This document shows, piece by piece, positions 9,575 to 18,432 of a stretch of DNA of 64,000 nt; the first letter of the stretch is position 1; each line of letters opens with the position of its first letter. The notes beneath the pieces are model-generated. The model ran no database searches. It worked only from the letters and a program-made list of their open reading frames with translations, and had not been told where the DNA came from. Origin of the DNA: Pelagovum pacificum (GTDB lineage: Bacteria; Pseudomonadota; Alphaproteobacteria; Rhodobacterales; Rhodobacteraceae); contig NZ_CP065915.1 in assembly GCF_016134045.1 (NCBI RefSeq), forward strand, positions 3,719,001 through 3,783,000, in the 5' to 3' direction. The translations under genes were made by a program, and so were the position numbers.

Positions 9575-9607
9575 CCCATCGTGATACAGACCAGCATACC
9601 GCGGCCG

Positions 9608-10273
9608 CTATCGGCCGCTGCCGCTGACCACGGCATGAACTGTTCGAAAGATCAGCCGAAGGTCGAGCGCGAACGAGAGCCGCTCGGCATAGAGCCGGTC
9701 GAGCGCGATCCGGTCCCGGTAACTGAGGTCGTTCCGACCCGAAACCTGCCAAAGTCCGGTCAGCCCCGGCACGACCGACAGGTAAGCGCCGCGTGCCGCG
9801 CCGTAGCGGGCAAGTTCCTCGTGGACGACGGGGCGCGGCCCAACGAGGCTCATGTCTCCACGCAGGACATTGAACAGTTGCGGCAGTTCATCGAGGCTCG
9901 ACCGTCGAAGCCAATAGCCGATGCGCGTGATCCTCGGATCGACCCTGAGCTTGCGCGATCGCGCCCATTCCTCGGCCAGCGCCGGGTCCTCGAGGTGACG
10001 GCGCAGGACCGCATCGGCATTTGGCACCATCGTCCTGATCTTGCAGCAGGCGAACTCCCGGCCGTTCCGTCCGACGCGGCGATGCCGGTAGAAGCCCGGC
10101 CCGCCGTCCAGCCGGACGATCGCCGCCAGAAGCAGGATCAGCGGCACCGACAGTGGCGCGGACAGAGCGACCAGGACAAGGTCGAGGCACCGCTTTCCGA
10201 CCCGGCGATAGACACTGCCGGCGGGCCGCGCCTCATAAAGGATGAAGGGAATCGGGTCGGCTCTGTTCTGCAT
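9608..10273 (-). CDS. Undecaprenyl-phosphate sugar phosphotransferase (bacterial sugar transferase)
   Basis: A 221-residue single-span polyprenyl-phosphate hexose-1-phosphate transferase, the enzyme type that starts exopolysaccharide or glycan repeat-unit synthesis. A hydrophobic segment lies near residues 27-52, followed by the catalytic core with KIRTMVPNAD, DELPQLFNVLRGDMSLVGPRP and PGLTGLWQVSGRND. The ATG at 10273 was preferred over a longer start because GGAGG lies 5 bases upstream. No polysaccharide genes flank it; it sits alone between the GntR gene and the hexuronate operon. A 7-bp hairpin (9601-9618) overlaps its stop codon. Confidence 0.92.
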   Translation of the reverse strand: MQNRADPIPFILYEARPAGSVYRRVGKRCLDLVLVALSAPLSVPLILLLAAIVRLDGGPGFYRHRRVGRNGREFACCKIRTMVPNADAVLRRHLEDPALAEEWARSRKLRVDPRITRIGYWLRRSSLDELPQLFNVLRGDMSLVGPRPVVHEELARYGAARGAYLSVVPGLTGLWQVSGRNDLSYRDRIALDRLYAERLSFALDLRLIFRTVHAVVSGSGR

Positions 10274-10491
10274 GGCATCCTCCGGGACTCTGGCGCATTC
10301 CGGACGCTCGCACCTGATGCTCAACGAGCGCTTAACGACACCGCGCTGGCGGCGGTGCGACGGCGCCTTTCACGGACGCCTGTCCACCGTTCCGGGAACG
10401 TTCCGCGCCTCTTGCAACGCTTGCCACTTCCGGACCGCGCTGGTTGTTTGCGCGCGCGGTCAAAGGGACCGGCGAGGAGGGCAGGACAGAC

Positions 10492-11391
10492 ATGACATCG
10501 GGTCGATTCGTCAGCATCGGAGAAGCGATGCTCGAACTCTCGGAGGGCGCTTCGGACGGCTGGGCGCTCAACGTTGCGGGGGATACGCTGAACACGGCGT
10601 GGTACCTGCGCAAGCGGCTCGGCCCGGAGTGGGAGGTCGATTACGTCACCCGGGTCGGGACGGACGCATTTTCCGACAGGATCGTCTCGTTCCTCGGTCA
10701 GTCGGGACTCGGCGCCGGGCATGTCGCGCGCGATCCGGACCGGGGGCCGGGGCTCTACGCCATTTCGCTGACGGAAGGGGAGCGCAGCTTTACCTACTGG
10801 CGCAGCCAGTCCGCCGCCCGGCACCTGGCCGACGACGAAGAGGCGCTCGACGCCGCGATGTCGGGCGCGACCATGCTCTATCTCAGCGCGATCACGCTGG
10901 CGATCCTTGCGCCCGAGCGGCGCGAGGCGCTGCTCGACCGTGCTGCCGCGTCCGGCGTGCCGCTGGCCTACGACCCGAATTTCCGGCCCCGGCTTTGGGA
11001 GTCCCCCGACGCCGCACGGGACTGGACGACGCTTGCCGCGCGCCAGTCGCAGATCGTGCTGCCCTCCGCCGACGATGAGGCCGCCTGCTTCGGTGATGCC
11101 TCCCCCGAAGCGACGGCGGACCGGTACGAAGCGCTCGGCACGGCCGAGGTCGTGGTGAAGACCGGCGGCGGCCCGGTTCTGGTGCGCGGGACCGAACGGG
11201 CCGAAGTCACAGACCTGCCGAGGGTTACCCCCGTCGACACGACCGGCGCCGGGGACAGTTTCAACGCCGGCTATCTTGCCGCCCGCCTGATGGGCCAGTC
11301 GCCGATCGAAGCGGTGCGCGCCGGGCACGACGTCGCATCGCGCGTGGTGCAGGGACGCGGGGCGCTTGTCCCGCTGGACAGCCCGCCCTGA
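10492..11391 (+). CDS. kdgK: PfkB-family sugar kinase, probably 2-keto-3-deoxygluconate kinase
   Basis: A 299-residue ribokinase-type kinase. The N-terminal sugar-binding part (SIGEAMLELSEG ... NVAGDTLNTAWYL) and the C-terminal anion hole DTTGAGDSFNAGYLAAR with the catalytic Asp are intact. KDG kinases share this layout, and the next genes encode UxaC and UxuB, whose pathway leads through mannonate to KDG, so KDG is the best substrate guess. The ATG at 10492 was chosen to match family N-termini. The gene is 24 bases upstream of uxaC. Confidence 0.88.
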   Translation: MTSGRFVSIGEAMLELSEGASDGWALNVAGDTLNTAWYLRKRLGPEWEVDYVTRVGTDAFSDRIVSFLGQSGLGAGHVARDPDRGPGLYAISLTEGERSFTYWRSQSAARHLADDEEALDAAMSGATMLYLSAITLAILAPERREALLDRAAASGVPLAYDPNFRPRLWESPDAARDWTTLAARQSQIVLPSADDEAACFGDASPEATADRYEALGTAEVVVKTGGGPVLVRGTERAEVTDLPRVTPVDTTGAGDSFNAGYLAARLMGQSPIEAVRAGHDVASRVVQGRGALVPLDSPP

Positions 11392-11415
11392 GGCACAATG
11401 AATGAGGAGGACACC

Positions 11416-12822
11416 ATGACGCTGCTACATCCAGACCGCCTTTTCCCCGCAGAACCGGGGACCCGGGCCATTGCCCGAGAGCTGTACGAGGCGGTGAAGG
11501 ACGCGCCGATCATCTCGCCCCACGGCCATTGTGAGCCGAAATGGTTCGCCGAGAACGCGCCCTTCCCGGATCCGGCGCGGCTGTTCGTGGTGCCCGACCA
11601 TTACATCTTCCGGATGCTCGTCAGCCAGGGCGTGCCGATGACCGACCTCGGCGTGCCACGCGTCGACGGTGGCGAGACCAGTCAGGACGCGCGCCGGATC
11701 TGGCGCTTGTTCGCGGAGCACTACCACCTGTTCCGGGGCACCCCGACGCGGATGTGGGTCGACCACGCGTTCGAGACGGTCTTCGGCGTGACCGAACGGC
11801 TGACCGCCGACAATGCCGACCGGATTTACGACCAGATCGCCGAGCGGCTCACCGACGATGACTACCGGCCCCGCGCCCTGTTCGACCGGTTCAACATCCA
11901 GCTCCTCGCCACGACGGACGGCGCGCTCGACGACCTGACGCACCACAAAACGATCCGCGAGAGCGGCTGGGGCGGGAACGTCGTGCCGACCTACCGGCCC
12001 GACGCGGTGATGGACCCGGAGTACGAAGGTTTCGCGGAAAACGTCGAACAACTCGGCCGGCTGACCGGCGAGGACACGGCGACGTGGGACGGCTACCTCG
12101 CCGCGCATCGCAAGCGCCGCGCCTACTTCCAGGAGTTCGGCGCGACCGCGACGGACCACGGCCACCTGACCGCGCGGACAGAGAACCTGCCTCCCGACCA
12201 GTGCGGCGTGCTGTTCGAGAAGTGCGTATCGGGCCGGGCCACCGCCGACGAGGCCGACGCCTTCCGCGCGCAGATGCTGACGGAGATGGCGCGCATGTCG
12301 GTCGAGGACGGCATGACGCTGCAGATCCACGCCGGATCGGTGCGCAACCACTCCGCCGATGTCATGGCGAAACATGGCCGCGACAAGGGCTTCGACATCC
12401 CGCAACGGACCGACTACGTCCATGCGCTTCGCCCGCTGCTGGACGCGGTGGGGATGGAGCCGAACCTGACCGTGATCCCCTTCACGCTGGATGAAACGGT
12501 CTATTCCCGTGAGCTTGCCCCGCTGGCCGGGGTCTACCCTGCCCTGACGCTCGGACCGCCCTGGTGGTTCTACGACAGTTTCGAGGGCATGATGCGGTTC
12601 AGGGAGCAGACGGGCGAGACGGCTGGCATCTACAACACCGCCGGCTTCAACGACGACACGCGCGCCTTCTGCTCGATCCCCGCGCGACATGACGTGGCGC
12701 GTCGGGCAGACTGTCACTGGCTCTCGACGCTGGTGGCCGACCATCGCATCGGCAAGGACGAGGCGCACGAGATGGCCGCCGCCCTGACCAACGGACTCGT
12801 GAAGAAGGCATACAATCTATGA
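11416..12822 (+). CDS. uxaC: Uronate isomerase (glucuronate/galacturonate isomerase)
   Basis: A 468-residue metal-dependent isomerase of the amidohydrolase superfamily. It interconverts D-glucuronate and D-fructuronate, or D-galacturonate and D-tagaturonate. The N-terminal SPHGHCEPKWF holds the His-x-His metal ligands, and LQIHAGSVRNHS and DDTRAFCSIPARHD are family signatures. The ATG at 11416 has AGGAGG 5 bases upstream; an ATG at 11398 lacks this. Its stop overlaps the uxuB start (ATGA). No obvious defects. Confidence 0.95.
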   Translation: MTLLHPDRLFPAEPGTRAIARELYEAVKDAPIISPHGHCEPKWFAENAPFPDPARLFVVPDHYIFRMLVSQGVPMTDLGVPRVDGGETSQDARRIWRLFAEHYHLFRGTPTRMWVDHAFETVFGVTERLTADNADRIYDQIAERLTDDDYRPRALFDRFNIQLLATTDGALDDLTHHKTIRESGWGGNVVPTYRPDAVMDPEYEGFAENVEQLGRLTGEDTATWDGYLAAHRKRRAYFQEFGATATDHGHLTARTENLPPDQCGVLFEKCVSGRATADEADAFRAQMLTEMARMSVEDGMTLQIHAGSVRNHSADVMAKHGRDKGFDIPQRTDYVHALRPLLDAVGMEPNLTVIPFTLDETVYSRELAPLAGVYPALTLGPPWWFYDSFEGMMRFREQTGETAGIYNTAGFNDDTRAFCSIPARHDVARRADCHWLSTLVADHRIGKDEAHEMAAALTNGLVKKAYNL

Positions 12823-14237
12823 CCAGACTGCACCGCAACGGCGAACCGCCCGCCCCCGGCATCGTTCACCTTGGCCTCGGCGCCTTTTTCCGGGCGCACG
12901 GCGCGGTCTACATCCAGGAGGCGATGGCGAAGTCCGGCGGCAACTGGGGTATCACCGGTGTTTCGCTGAAAAGTCCCGGGACGCGTGACAAACTCGCACC
13001 GCAGGGTGAGGTGTACCATGCGGTCGAGCTTGCGCCGGACGGCGTGCATCCCCGGCTCGTCACCTCCATCCGCGAAGTGCTCGTCGCGAAGGAAGACCCG
13101 CAGGCCGTGCTCGACGTGATGGAACGGGCCCGGATCGTGACGCTGACGATCACGGAGAAGGGCTATTGCCATGTCCCCTCGACCGGACGGCTCGACCCGA
13201 AACACCCCGATATCGAGGCCGATCTCGTCTCGTCCCATCCGGTATCGGCGCTCGGCTACATCGTGCGGGCGCTGGAGCACCGGATGCACATGGGGGCGGA
13301 GCCCTTCACCGTCGTGTCCTGCGACAACATTCCGGACAACGGTCACCTGCTGCGGCGGCTCGTCCTCGACCTCGCGACGCTGATCGATGACAAGCTCGCC
13401 AGGTGGATCGAGGCACACGGCAAGTTCCCCTGCACCATGATCGACCGGATCGTGCCCGCGACCACGGACGAGGACGTGGCCCGCGTCGAGGAGATGACCG
13501 GCTACCACGACGCCGCGCCGGTGATGCACGAACCGTTCCGGCAGTGGGTCGTTCAGGATGATTTCGTCAACGGCGACCGGCCCGATCTTGCCGCCGTCGG
13601 TGTCGAGATGGTCGAGGACGTGGCGCCCTACGAGCACATGAAGCTCCGGATGCTGAACGGCACACACTCATCACTGGCCTACCTCGGCTACCTGTCGGGC
13701 TGCGAGACGATCGCCGAAACGATGCAGAGCAAGGCGCTCGCCGCGTTCGCCGACCATATGTGGGCAAGCGAGATCGCGCCGGTTCTGACCCCGCCGCCCG
13801 GCGTGTCGCTCGCCGACTACGCCGGAGCCCTGCACCTGCGGTATGAGAACCCGGCGATCCGGCACCGCACGTGGCAGATCGCGATGGACGGCAGTCAGAA
13901 ACTGCCGCAACGCCTGCTCGGCACACTGAAGGAGGGTCTGGACAAGGGGATGCCGCAGAAGGGCGTGCTGCTCGCCGTTGCGGCCTGGATGCAATACACC
14001 TCCGGCAAGACCCTGTCGGGCGACGCGATCGACGTGAAGGATCCGCTCGCCGCCGACCTCGCCGCCTACTGGGACACGGACGATGTCGTGGGCGCCTACC
14101 TCGCCGACAGCCGGGTGTTCCCGCCTGAGCTCGCGGCGCGGGATGGCCTCAAGGATGCCTTGACCGAGGCTCTATCTACCCTGAAAGACCACGGTGCGGA
14201 CGCGGCCGCCGGACTTATCGCAGGGGTGAAAGCCTAG
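12819..14237 (+). CDS. uxuB: Mannitol dehydrogenase-family oxidoreductase, probably fructuronate reductase
   Basis: A 472-residue polyol-specific long-chain dehydrogenase. The N-terminal IVHLGLGAFFRAH is the NAD-binding turn, ITEKGYCH is a family motif, and KLRMLNGTHSSLAYLG contains the catalytic Lys plus Asn and His. Next to uxaC, reduction of fructuronate to mannonate (or tagaturonate to altronate) is the likely role. It overlaps uxaC by four bases. The following step, mannonate dehydratase (UxuA), is not encoded in this window. Confidence 0.9.
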   Translation: MTRLHRNGEPPAPGIVHLGLGAFFRAHGAVYIQEAMAKSGGNWGITGVSLKSPGTRDKLAPQGEVYHAVELAPDGVHPRLVTSIREVLVAKEDPQAVLDVMERARIVTLTITEKGYCHVPSTGRLDPKHPDIEADLVSSHPVSALGYIVRALEHRMHMGAEPFTVVSCDNIPDNGHLLRRLVLDLATLIDDKLARWIEAHGKFPCTMIDRIVPATTDEDVARVEEMTGYHDAAPVMHEPFRQWVVQDDFVNGDRPDLAAVGVEMVEDVAPYEHMKLRMLNGTHSSLAYLGYLSGCETIAETMQSKALAAFADHMWASEIAPVLTPPPGVSLADYAGALHLRYENPAIRHRTWQIAMDGSQKLPQRLLGTLKEGLDKGMPQKGVLLAVAAWMQYTSGKTLSGDAIDVKDPLAADLAAYWDTDDVVGAYLADSRVFPPELAARDGLKDALTEALSTLKDHGADAAAGLIAGVKA

Positions 14238-14240
14238 ACC

Positions 14241-14675
14241 ATGCCAACGATCCACATCCTCAACGGACCCAACCTCAACCTGCTCGGCCAACGCCAGCCG
14301 GAGGTCTACGGGGCAGAGACTCTCGCCGATGTCGAGGCGTCGTGCCGCAAGCTGGGCAAAGAGTTGGGCGTCGAGATCGGCTTCTTCCAGTCGAACCACG
14401 AGGGCGAGATCGTGGATCAGGTCCACACCGCGCGGACCGAGGCGCAGGCGATCATCATCAACGCTGGCGCCTACACCCACACCTCCATCGCGATCGCCGA
14501 CGCCCTGCGGGCCTTCGACGGGCCCTTCATCGAAGTGCACATCTCGAACGTCCACGCGCGGGAGGCCTTTCGCCATCACTCCTACCTGTCGGAGATCGCC
14601 ACCGGCGTGATCGTCGGTTGCGGGACGGAAGGCTACCTGCTGGCGCTGCGGCACCTGGTCGGCAAGCTGGGCTGA
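14241..14675 (+). CDS. aroQ: Type II 3-dehydroquinate dehydratase
   Basis: A 144-residue enzyme converting 3-dehydroquinate to 3-dehydroshikimate. All family signatures are present: [19 protein letters not shown] with the catalytic Tyr, [26 protein letters not shown], and [17 protein letters not shown] with the catalytic His. It starts 3 bases after uxuB, so it looks like the fourth gene of the hexuronate operon. That context is unexpected for shikimate biosynthesis; it may be a catabolic or duplicate copy. Confidence 0.95.
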   Translation: MPTIHILNGPNLNLLGQRQPEVYGAETLADVEASCRKLGKELGVEIGFFQSNHEGEIVDQVHTARTEAQAIIINAGAYTHTSIAIADALRAFDGPFIEVHISNVHAREAFRHHSYLSEIATGVIVGCGTEGYLLALRHLVGKLG

Positions 14676-14702
14676 TCGTCACAACATCAGCCTACAGACA
14701 CT

Positions 14703-14733
14703 AAAAAGGGGGGCGACGCCGAAGCACCGCCCC
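14703..14733 (-). terminator. Rho-independent terminator of the cco operon
   Basis: On the minus strand a 6-bp GC stem (GGGGCG/CGCCCC, 14710-14715 with 14728-14733) is followed by CCTTTTTAG. A second hairpin with 9-bp arms (14741-14749 with 14759-14767, CGACGGACC/GGTCCGTCG) lies just upstream. Together they end the ccoNOQP transcript, whose last stop codon is at 14780. Confidence 0.65.
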
Positions 14734-14779
14734 GAAGTTGCGACGGACCGGGAAGTTTGGTCCGTCGATCCCCTTGTCC

Positions 14780-15664
14780 CTATTGGCCCCCGCCAAGCTG
14801 GTGGACATAGGCCGCCGCCGCGTTGATCTCCGCATCGGTCAGGCCGGGCGAACGGAATTCCTCCGACCAGGCCGGCATGACGCCGAAACGCGCATTGTTC
14901 ACCGTCTCCGTGATCGCCGCCTCGCTGCCGCCATAGAGCCAGATCGCGTCCGTCAGGTTCGGCGCACCCATCGTCTGGTCGCCGGTTCCGTCGTCCGAGT
15001 GACAGGCCACGCAATTGTCGGCGAAGACGGTGGCCCCGGCTTCAGCCAGTTCGGCGTCATGCTCCTGCCCGGAGATGGCAAGCACATGCTGGACGACGGC
15101 GCTCACCTGCTCGCGGTCGAGCAGGCCGTCGCGCCCGAAGGCCGGCATCTCGGACCAGCGGGCGGCGGGCGAATCCTCGTTGCGGACACCGTTGGCGATC
15201 GTCTCGGCGATCTCGGTGATCTGACCGCCCCAGAGCCAGGCATCGTCGTTCAGGTTCGGAAAACCGACGGCCCCGCCGGCTCCCGAGCCGTGACATTGCG
15301 AGCATTTCGACCGGAAGACGGCAGCACCCATGTTGACCGCGAAACCGTGTAGATCGCCGTTCTCGGCGAGCGTGGTGAGGTCGGCCTCGGACAGCGCGGC
15401 AACAAGGTCGGCGTTGCGTTCGTCCACTGTCGCGATCTGTTCGGCCACCAGGTTGCGGGTCGAATAGTCCAGCAGGCCGCCCGTGGCGCGGTTCACCAGC
15501 GGCCAGGCCGGATAGAGGATCGTGTAGATGATCCCCCATACGATGGTCGCGTAGAAGATCCACAGCCACCAGCGCGGCAGCGGGTTGTCGAATTCCTTGA
15601 TCCCGTCCCACTCGTGGCCGGTGGTATCCGGATCGTTCTCGTAGATGTCGACCTTGTCGCTCAT
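14780..15664 (-). CDS. ccoP: cbb3-type cytochrome c oxidase subunit III (diheme cytochrome)
   Basis: A 294-residue membrane-anchored diheme cytochrome c that passes electrons to CcoO/CcoN. One membrane span lies near residues 32-52 (WWLWIFYATIVWGIIYTILY). Heme c sites are CSQCH (about 121-125) and CVACH (about 218-222), each followed by a Met-ligand segment (EMPAFG and GVMPAW). The ATG at 15664 has AAGGAGG upstream and overlaps the ccoQ stop by four bases. It is last in ccoNOQP. Confidence 0.96.
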   Translation of the reverse strand: MSDKVDIYENDPDTTGHEWDGIKEFDNPLPRWWLWIFYATIVWGIIYTILYPAWPLVNRATGGLLDYSTRNLVAEQIATVDERNADLVAALSEADLTTLAENGDLHGFAVNMGAAVFRSKCSQCHGSGAGGAVGFPNLNDDAWLWGGQITEIAETIANGVRNEDSPAARWSEMPAFGRDGLLDREQVSAVVQHVLAISGQEHDAELAEAGATVFADNCVACHSDDGTGDQTMGAPNLTDAIWLYGGSEAAITETVNNARFGVMPAWSEEFRSPGLTDAEINAAAAYVHQLGGGQ

Positions 15665-15849
15665 TCCCGGACCTCCTTGCTGTCCGTGGCCGGCGCGTCC
15701 TCGTTGCGGAACGGGAGTTGCGCGGCATCGTCGTGGATCGGTCGGGCACCGGGGCGGAACACCCACAACCCGGCACCGACAAAGAAGCAGAACAGGGCCA
15801 GCAGCACCCAGCTGTCGGCGATCTGCCTCAGGATCGAATATGTATCCAT
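15661..15849 (-). CDS. ccoQ: cbb3-type cytochrome oxidase subunit CcoQ
   Basis: A 62-residue single-span membrane protein. The hydrophobic stretch is near residues 12-30 (SWVLLALFCFFVGAGLWVF), followed by a polar tail. CcoQ stabilises the cbb3 complex and, in Rhodobacter, is linked to signalling to RegB/PrrB, whose genes are also in this window. Position between ccoO and ccoP and usual length support the call. Confidence 0.93.
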   Translation of the reverse strand: MDTYSILRQIADSWVLLALFCFFVGAGLWVFRPGARPIHDDAAQLPFRNEDAPATDSKEVRE

Positions 15850-15859
15850 GATCCGGTCC

Positions 15860-16585
15860 TCAGCGGCTGGCGTCGGGCGTGAAGGTCGAGAAATCGACCA
15901 GCGTCCCGAGCATCTGGAGGTAGGCGATCAGGGCATCCATCTCGGAGATGCCCGGTCGCCCGTCGAAGTTGCGGACCTGCGCGCCGGGGTAGCGTTCGAC
16001 CAGCCCGTCCCAGTCGCCCATCGGGTCGACCTGAACGGTGAAGTCGGCAGAAGCACTCTCGATCATCTCCTCGGTGTAGGGGACGCCGACGAGAGCGTGC
16101 GTCTCCATCAAGTCCTGGATGTGATCGGGATGCAGCAGGCGATCCGACAGGAAGCCGTACTTGGGCATCACCGATTCCGGCACCACGGACTGCGGATCGG
16201 TCAGGTGACGGACGTGCCACTCGTCGGAATAGACGCCACCGACGCGTGCAAGGTCCGGCCCCGTCCGCTTCGACCCCCACTGGAACGGGTGGTCGAACAT
16301 CGACTCCGCCGCCAGCGAGTAGTGGCCGTAGCGCTCCACCTCGTCGCGCATCGGGCGGATCATCTGGCTGTGGCAGACGTAGCAGCCCTCACGGATGTAG
16401 ACCTCCCGCCCCTGCAGCTCGAGCGGCGAGTAGGGGCGCATGCCCTCGACCTCTTCGATCGTGTTCTCGAGGTAGAAGAGCGGAGCGATCTCGACGATGC
16501 CGCCGATGGTGACCACGCCGAGGCCGCAGACCAGCAGCAGTGTGGCGTTCTTTTCGAGTATCCTGTGTTTTTCGAGGATCGACAT
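15860..16585 (-). CDS. ccoO: cbb3-type cytochrome c oxidase subunit II (monoheme)
   Basis: A 241-residue membrane-anchored monoheme cytochrome c. The N-terminal anchor lies near residues 12-35. The heme-binding CYVCH is at about 68-72, with Met ligand candidates in ESVMPKYG. It carries electrons from CcoP to CcoN. It lies 12 bases downstream of ccoN and 10 bases upstream of ccoQ. Confidence 0.97.
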   Translation of the reverse strand: MSILEKHRILEKNATLLLVCGLGVVTIGGIVEIAPLFYLENTIEEVEGMRPYSPLELQGREVYIREGCYVCHSQMIRPMRDEVERYGHYSLAAESMFDHPFQWGSKRTGPDLARVGGVYSDEWHVRHLTDPQSVVPESVMPKYGFLSDRLLHPDHIQDLMETHALVGVPYTEEMIESASADFTVQVDPMGDWDGLVERYPGAQVRNFDGRPGISEMDALIAYLQMLGTLVDFSTFTPDASR

Positions 16586-16597
16586 TCCGGCCCCTCC

Positions 16598-18190
16598 TTA
16601 TTCGGCCGGGACGGCGGCGCTGGCAGGCTGTTGCTTGCCAAACGCTGTCATCCAGAGGTTGAAGGCCATGATCAGCGCGCCGACGAGGTAGAGCACCCCT
16701 CCGAGGCCGCGGACCACGTACATGGGGAACTTGGCGGCGACGGTGTCGGCGAAGCTGTTCACGAGGAAGCCCTGCGCGTCGACTTCACGCCACATCAGGC
16801 CCTCCATGATCCCGGTGACCCACATCGAGGCCGCGTAGAGAACGATCCCGATGGTGGCGAGCCAGAAGTGCCAGCTGACGAGCGCCGTCGAGTAGAGCGC
16901 CGGACGGTTCCACAGCCGGGGCGTCAGGAAATAGAGCGCCGCGAAGGTGATCATGCCGTTCCAGCCCAGCGCGCCGGAGTGGACGTGGCCGATGGTCCAG
17001 TCGGTGTAATGCGACAGCGAGTTGACCGCGCGGATCGACATCATCGGGCCTTCGAAGGTCGACATGCCGTAGAAGCCGATCGAGATGACCATCATGCGAA
17101 TGATCGGGTCGGTGCGGATCTTGTCCCATGCGCCCTGCAGCGTCATCAGGCCGTTGATCATGCCACCCCAGCTGGGCATCCACAGGATCACCGAGAACAC
17201 CATGCCGAGCGTCGAGGCCCAGTCGGGCAGCGCGGTGTAGTGCAGGTGGTGCGGGCCGGCCCAGATATACAGGAAGATCAGCGCCCAGAAGTGGATGATC
17301 GACAGCTTGTAGCTGAAGACCGGACGCTCGGCCTGCTTCGGCACGAAGTAGTACATCATGCCGAGGAAGCCCGCCGTCAGGAAGAAGCCGACCGCGTTGT
17401 GGCCGTACCACCACTGGGTCATCGCATCCTGCACACCGGCGAACAGCTGTACCGACCGCGAGCCCCAGAAGGAGACCGGGATCGACAGGTTATTGACCAC
17501 GTGCAGCATCGCGATCGTCACGATGAAGGCGAGGAAGAACCAGTTCGCCACGTAGATGTGGGGCTCTTTCCGCTTGATGATCGTGCCGAGGAACACGGCG
17601 AGATAGCAGACCCACACGATGGTCAGCCACAGGTCGACGTACCACTCGGGCTCCGCGTATTCCTTCGACTGGGTCGCGCCGAGCAGGTAGCCCGTGGCGG
17701 CCAGCACGATGAACAGATTGTAGCCCCAGAAGACGAACCAGGCGAGGTTGCCGCCCCAAAGCCGGGCCGCCGTGGTGCGCTGCACGATGTAGAAGGACGT
17801 GCAGATGAGTGCGTTGCCGCCGAAGGCGAAGATCACCGCGCTCGTGTGGAGTGGGCGCAGTCGGCCGAAATTGATATAGCCCTGCCCCCATTCGAAGTTC
17901 AGCGCCGGGAATGCGAGCTGAAATGCGATGAAGACGCCGACCAGGAAACCGGCGAGTCCCCAGAAAGTTGTGGCGATGACGCCGGCGCGGATCACACCGT
18001 CGCTGTAGCCCGTCTCCACCGGCGGCTTCTCTTCGTCAACCTGCCGGACGGTATGGATGAACATGCCGGCGGCGACCGCGAAAACTATGAAGGCATGGAC
18101 CTGGTAGGCCAGGTCCCGCGCCCAGTTGGTCGCCACCGCGGCGACAAGCGCGACGATCCCGTAGATCGCCAACTTAATCCAATCCCACAT
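16598..18190 (-). CDS. ccoN: cbb3-type cytochrome c oxidase subunit I (catalytic)
   Basis: A 530-residue, 12-plus-span heme-copper oxidase with high oxygen affinity that reduces O2 to water while pumping protons. Visible marks include [14 protein letters not shown] (CuB/heme b3 histidine region), [13 protein letters not shown], and [16 protein letters not shown] near the heme ligands. It opens the ccoNOQP operon. An FNR-like box (18281-18294) lies about 90-105 bases upstream, consistent with induction under low oxygen by FnrL, encoded nearby. Confidence 0.97.
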   Translation of the reverse strand: MWDWIKLAIYGIVALVAAVATNWARDLAYQVHAFIVFAVAAGMFIHTVRQVDEEKPPVETGYSDGVIRAGVIATTFWGLAGFLVGVFIAFQLAFPALNFEWGQGYINFGRLRPLHTSAVIFAFGGNALICTSFYIVQRTTAARLWGGNLAWFVFWGYNLFIVLAATGYLLGATQSKEYAEPEWYVDLWLTIVWVCYLAVFLGTIIKRKEPHIYVANWFFLAFIVTIAMLHVVNNLSIPVSFWGSRSVQLFAGVQDAMTQWWYGHNAVGFFLTAGFLGMMYYFVPKQAERPVFSYKLSIIHFWALIFLYIWAGPHHLHYTALPDWASTLGMVFSVILWMPSWGGMINGLMTLQGAWDKIRTDPIIRMMVISIGFYGMSTFEGPMMSIRAVNSLSHYTDWTIGHVHSGALGWNGMITFAALYFLTPRLWNRPALYSTALVSWHFWLATIGIVLYAASMWVTGIMEGLMWREVDAQGFLVNSFADTVAAKFPMYVVRGLGGVLYLVGALIMAFNLWMTAFGKQQPASAAVPAE

Positions 18191-18280
18191 ATCTGCACTT
18201 CCCTTGTCCCGGATCGCGCGCCGCCGTCGGGCACGCGATATCCTTTTCTGCGGAGTAGGCCGGTCATGGCGGGAGTCGCA

Positions 18281-18294
18281 TTGATCTACGTCAA
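18281..18294 (-). promoter_or_regulatory. FNR/FnrL box upstream of ccoN
   Basis: TTGATCTACGTCAA matches the FNR consensus TTGAT-N4-ATCAA at nine of ten fixed positions. If activated from -41.5, the ccoN transcript would start near 18246, leaving a leader of about 55 bases. The assignment to ccoN rather than the divergent gene is based on spacing only. Confidence 0.72.
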
Positions 18295-18313
18295 CGGACG
18301 CTCGGCGCCTGGA

Positions 18314-18327
18314 TTGACACAGGTCAA
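18314..18327 (+). promoter_or_regulatory. Second FNR-like box, upstream of the universal stress gene
   Basis: TTGACACAGGTCAA is a perfect TTGAC/GTCAA palindrome and matches the FNR consensus at eight of ten fixed positions. A class II start would fall near 18362, and a TAATGT sequence (18350-18355) sits where the -10 should be for the gene starting at 18433. Centre-to-centre distance to the other box is 33 bp. Confidence 0.6.
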
Positions 18328-18432
18328 GTCGCCGGCGGGCGGCGGGCGCTAATGTCCGCGGGTCGCCGGCACGACCGGCAGGCCAACAATGCGCCAGACA
18401 AAGCTCGGCGCGACTTTCGGGAAGAAACGAAT

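Noticed and set aside
10388..10400. CGTTCC-G-GGAACG palindrome upstream of kdgK
   Set aside because: Short, isolated and about 90 bases from the start codon; it has no matching element near the transporter operon, so not supported as an operator.
15614..18352. A 912-codon open frame on the plus strand across ccoNOQ
   Set aside because: It is antisense to four well-recognised cytochrome oxidase genes and has no motif; a GC-driven shadow frame.
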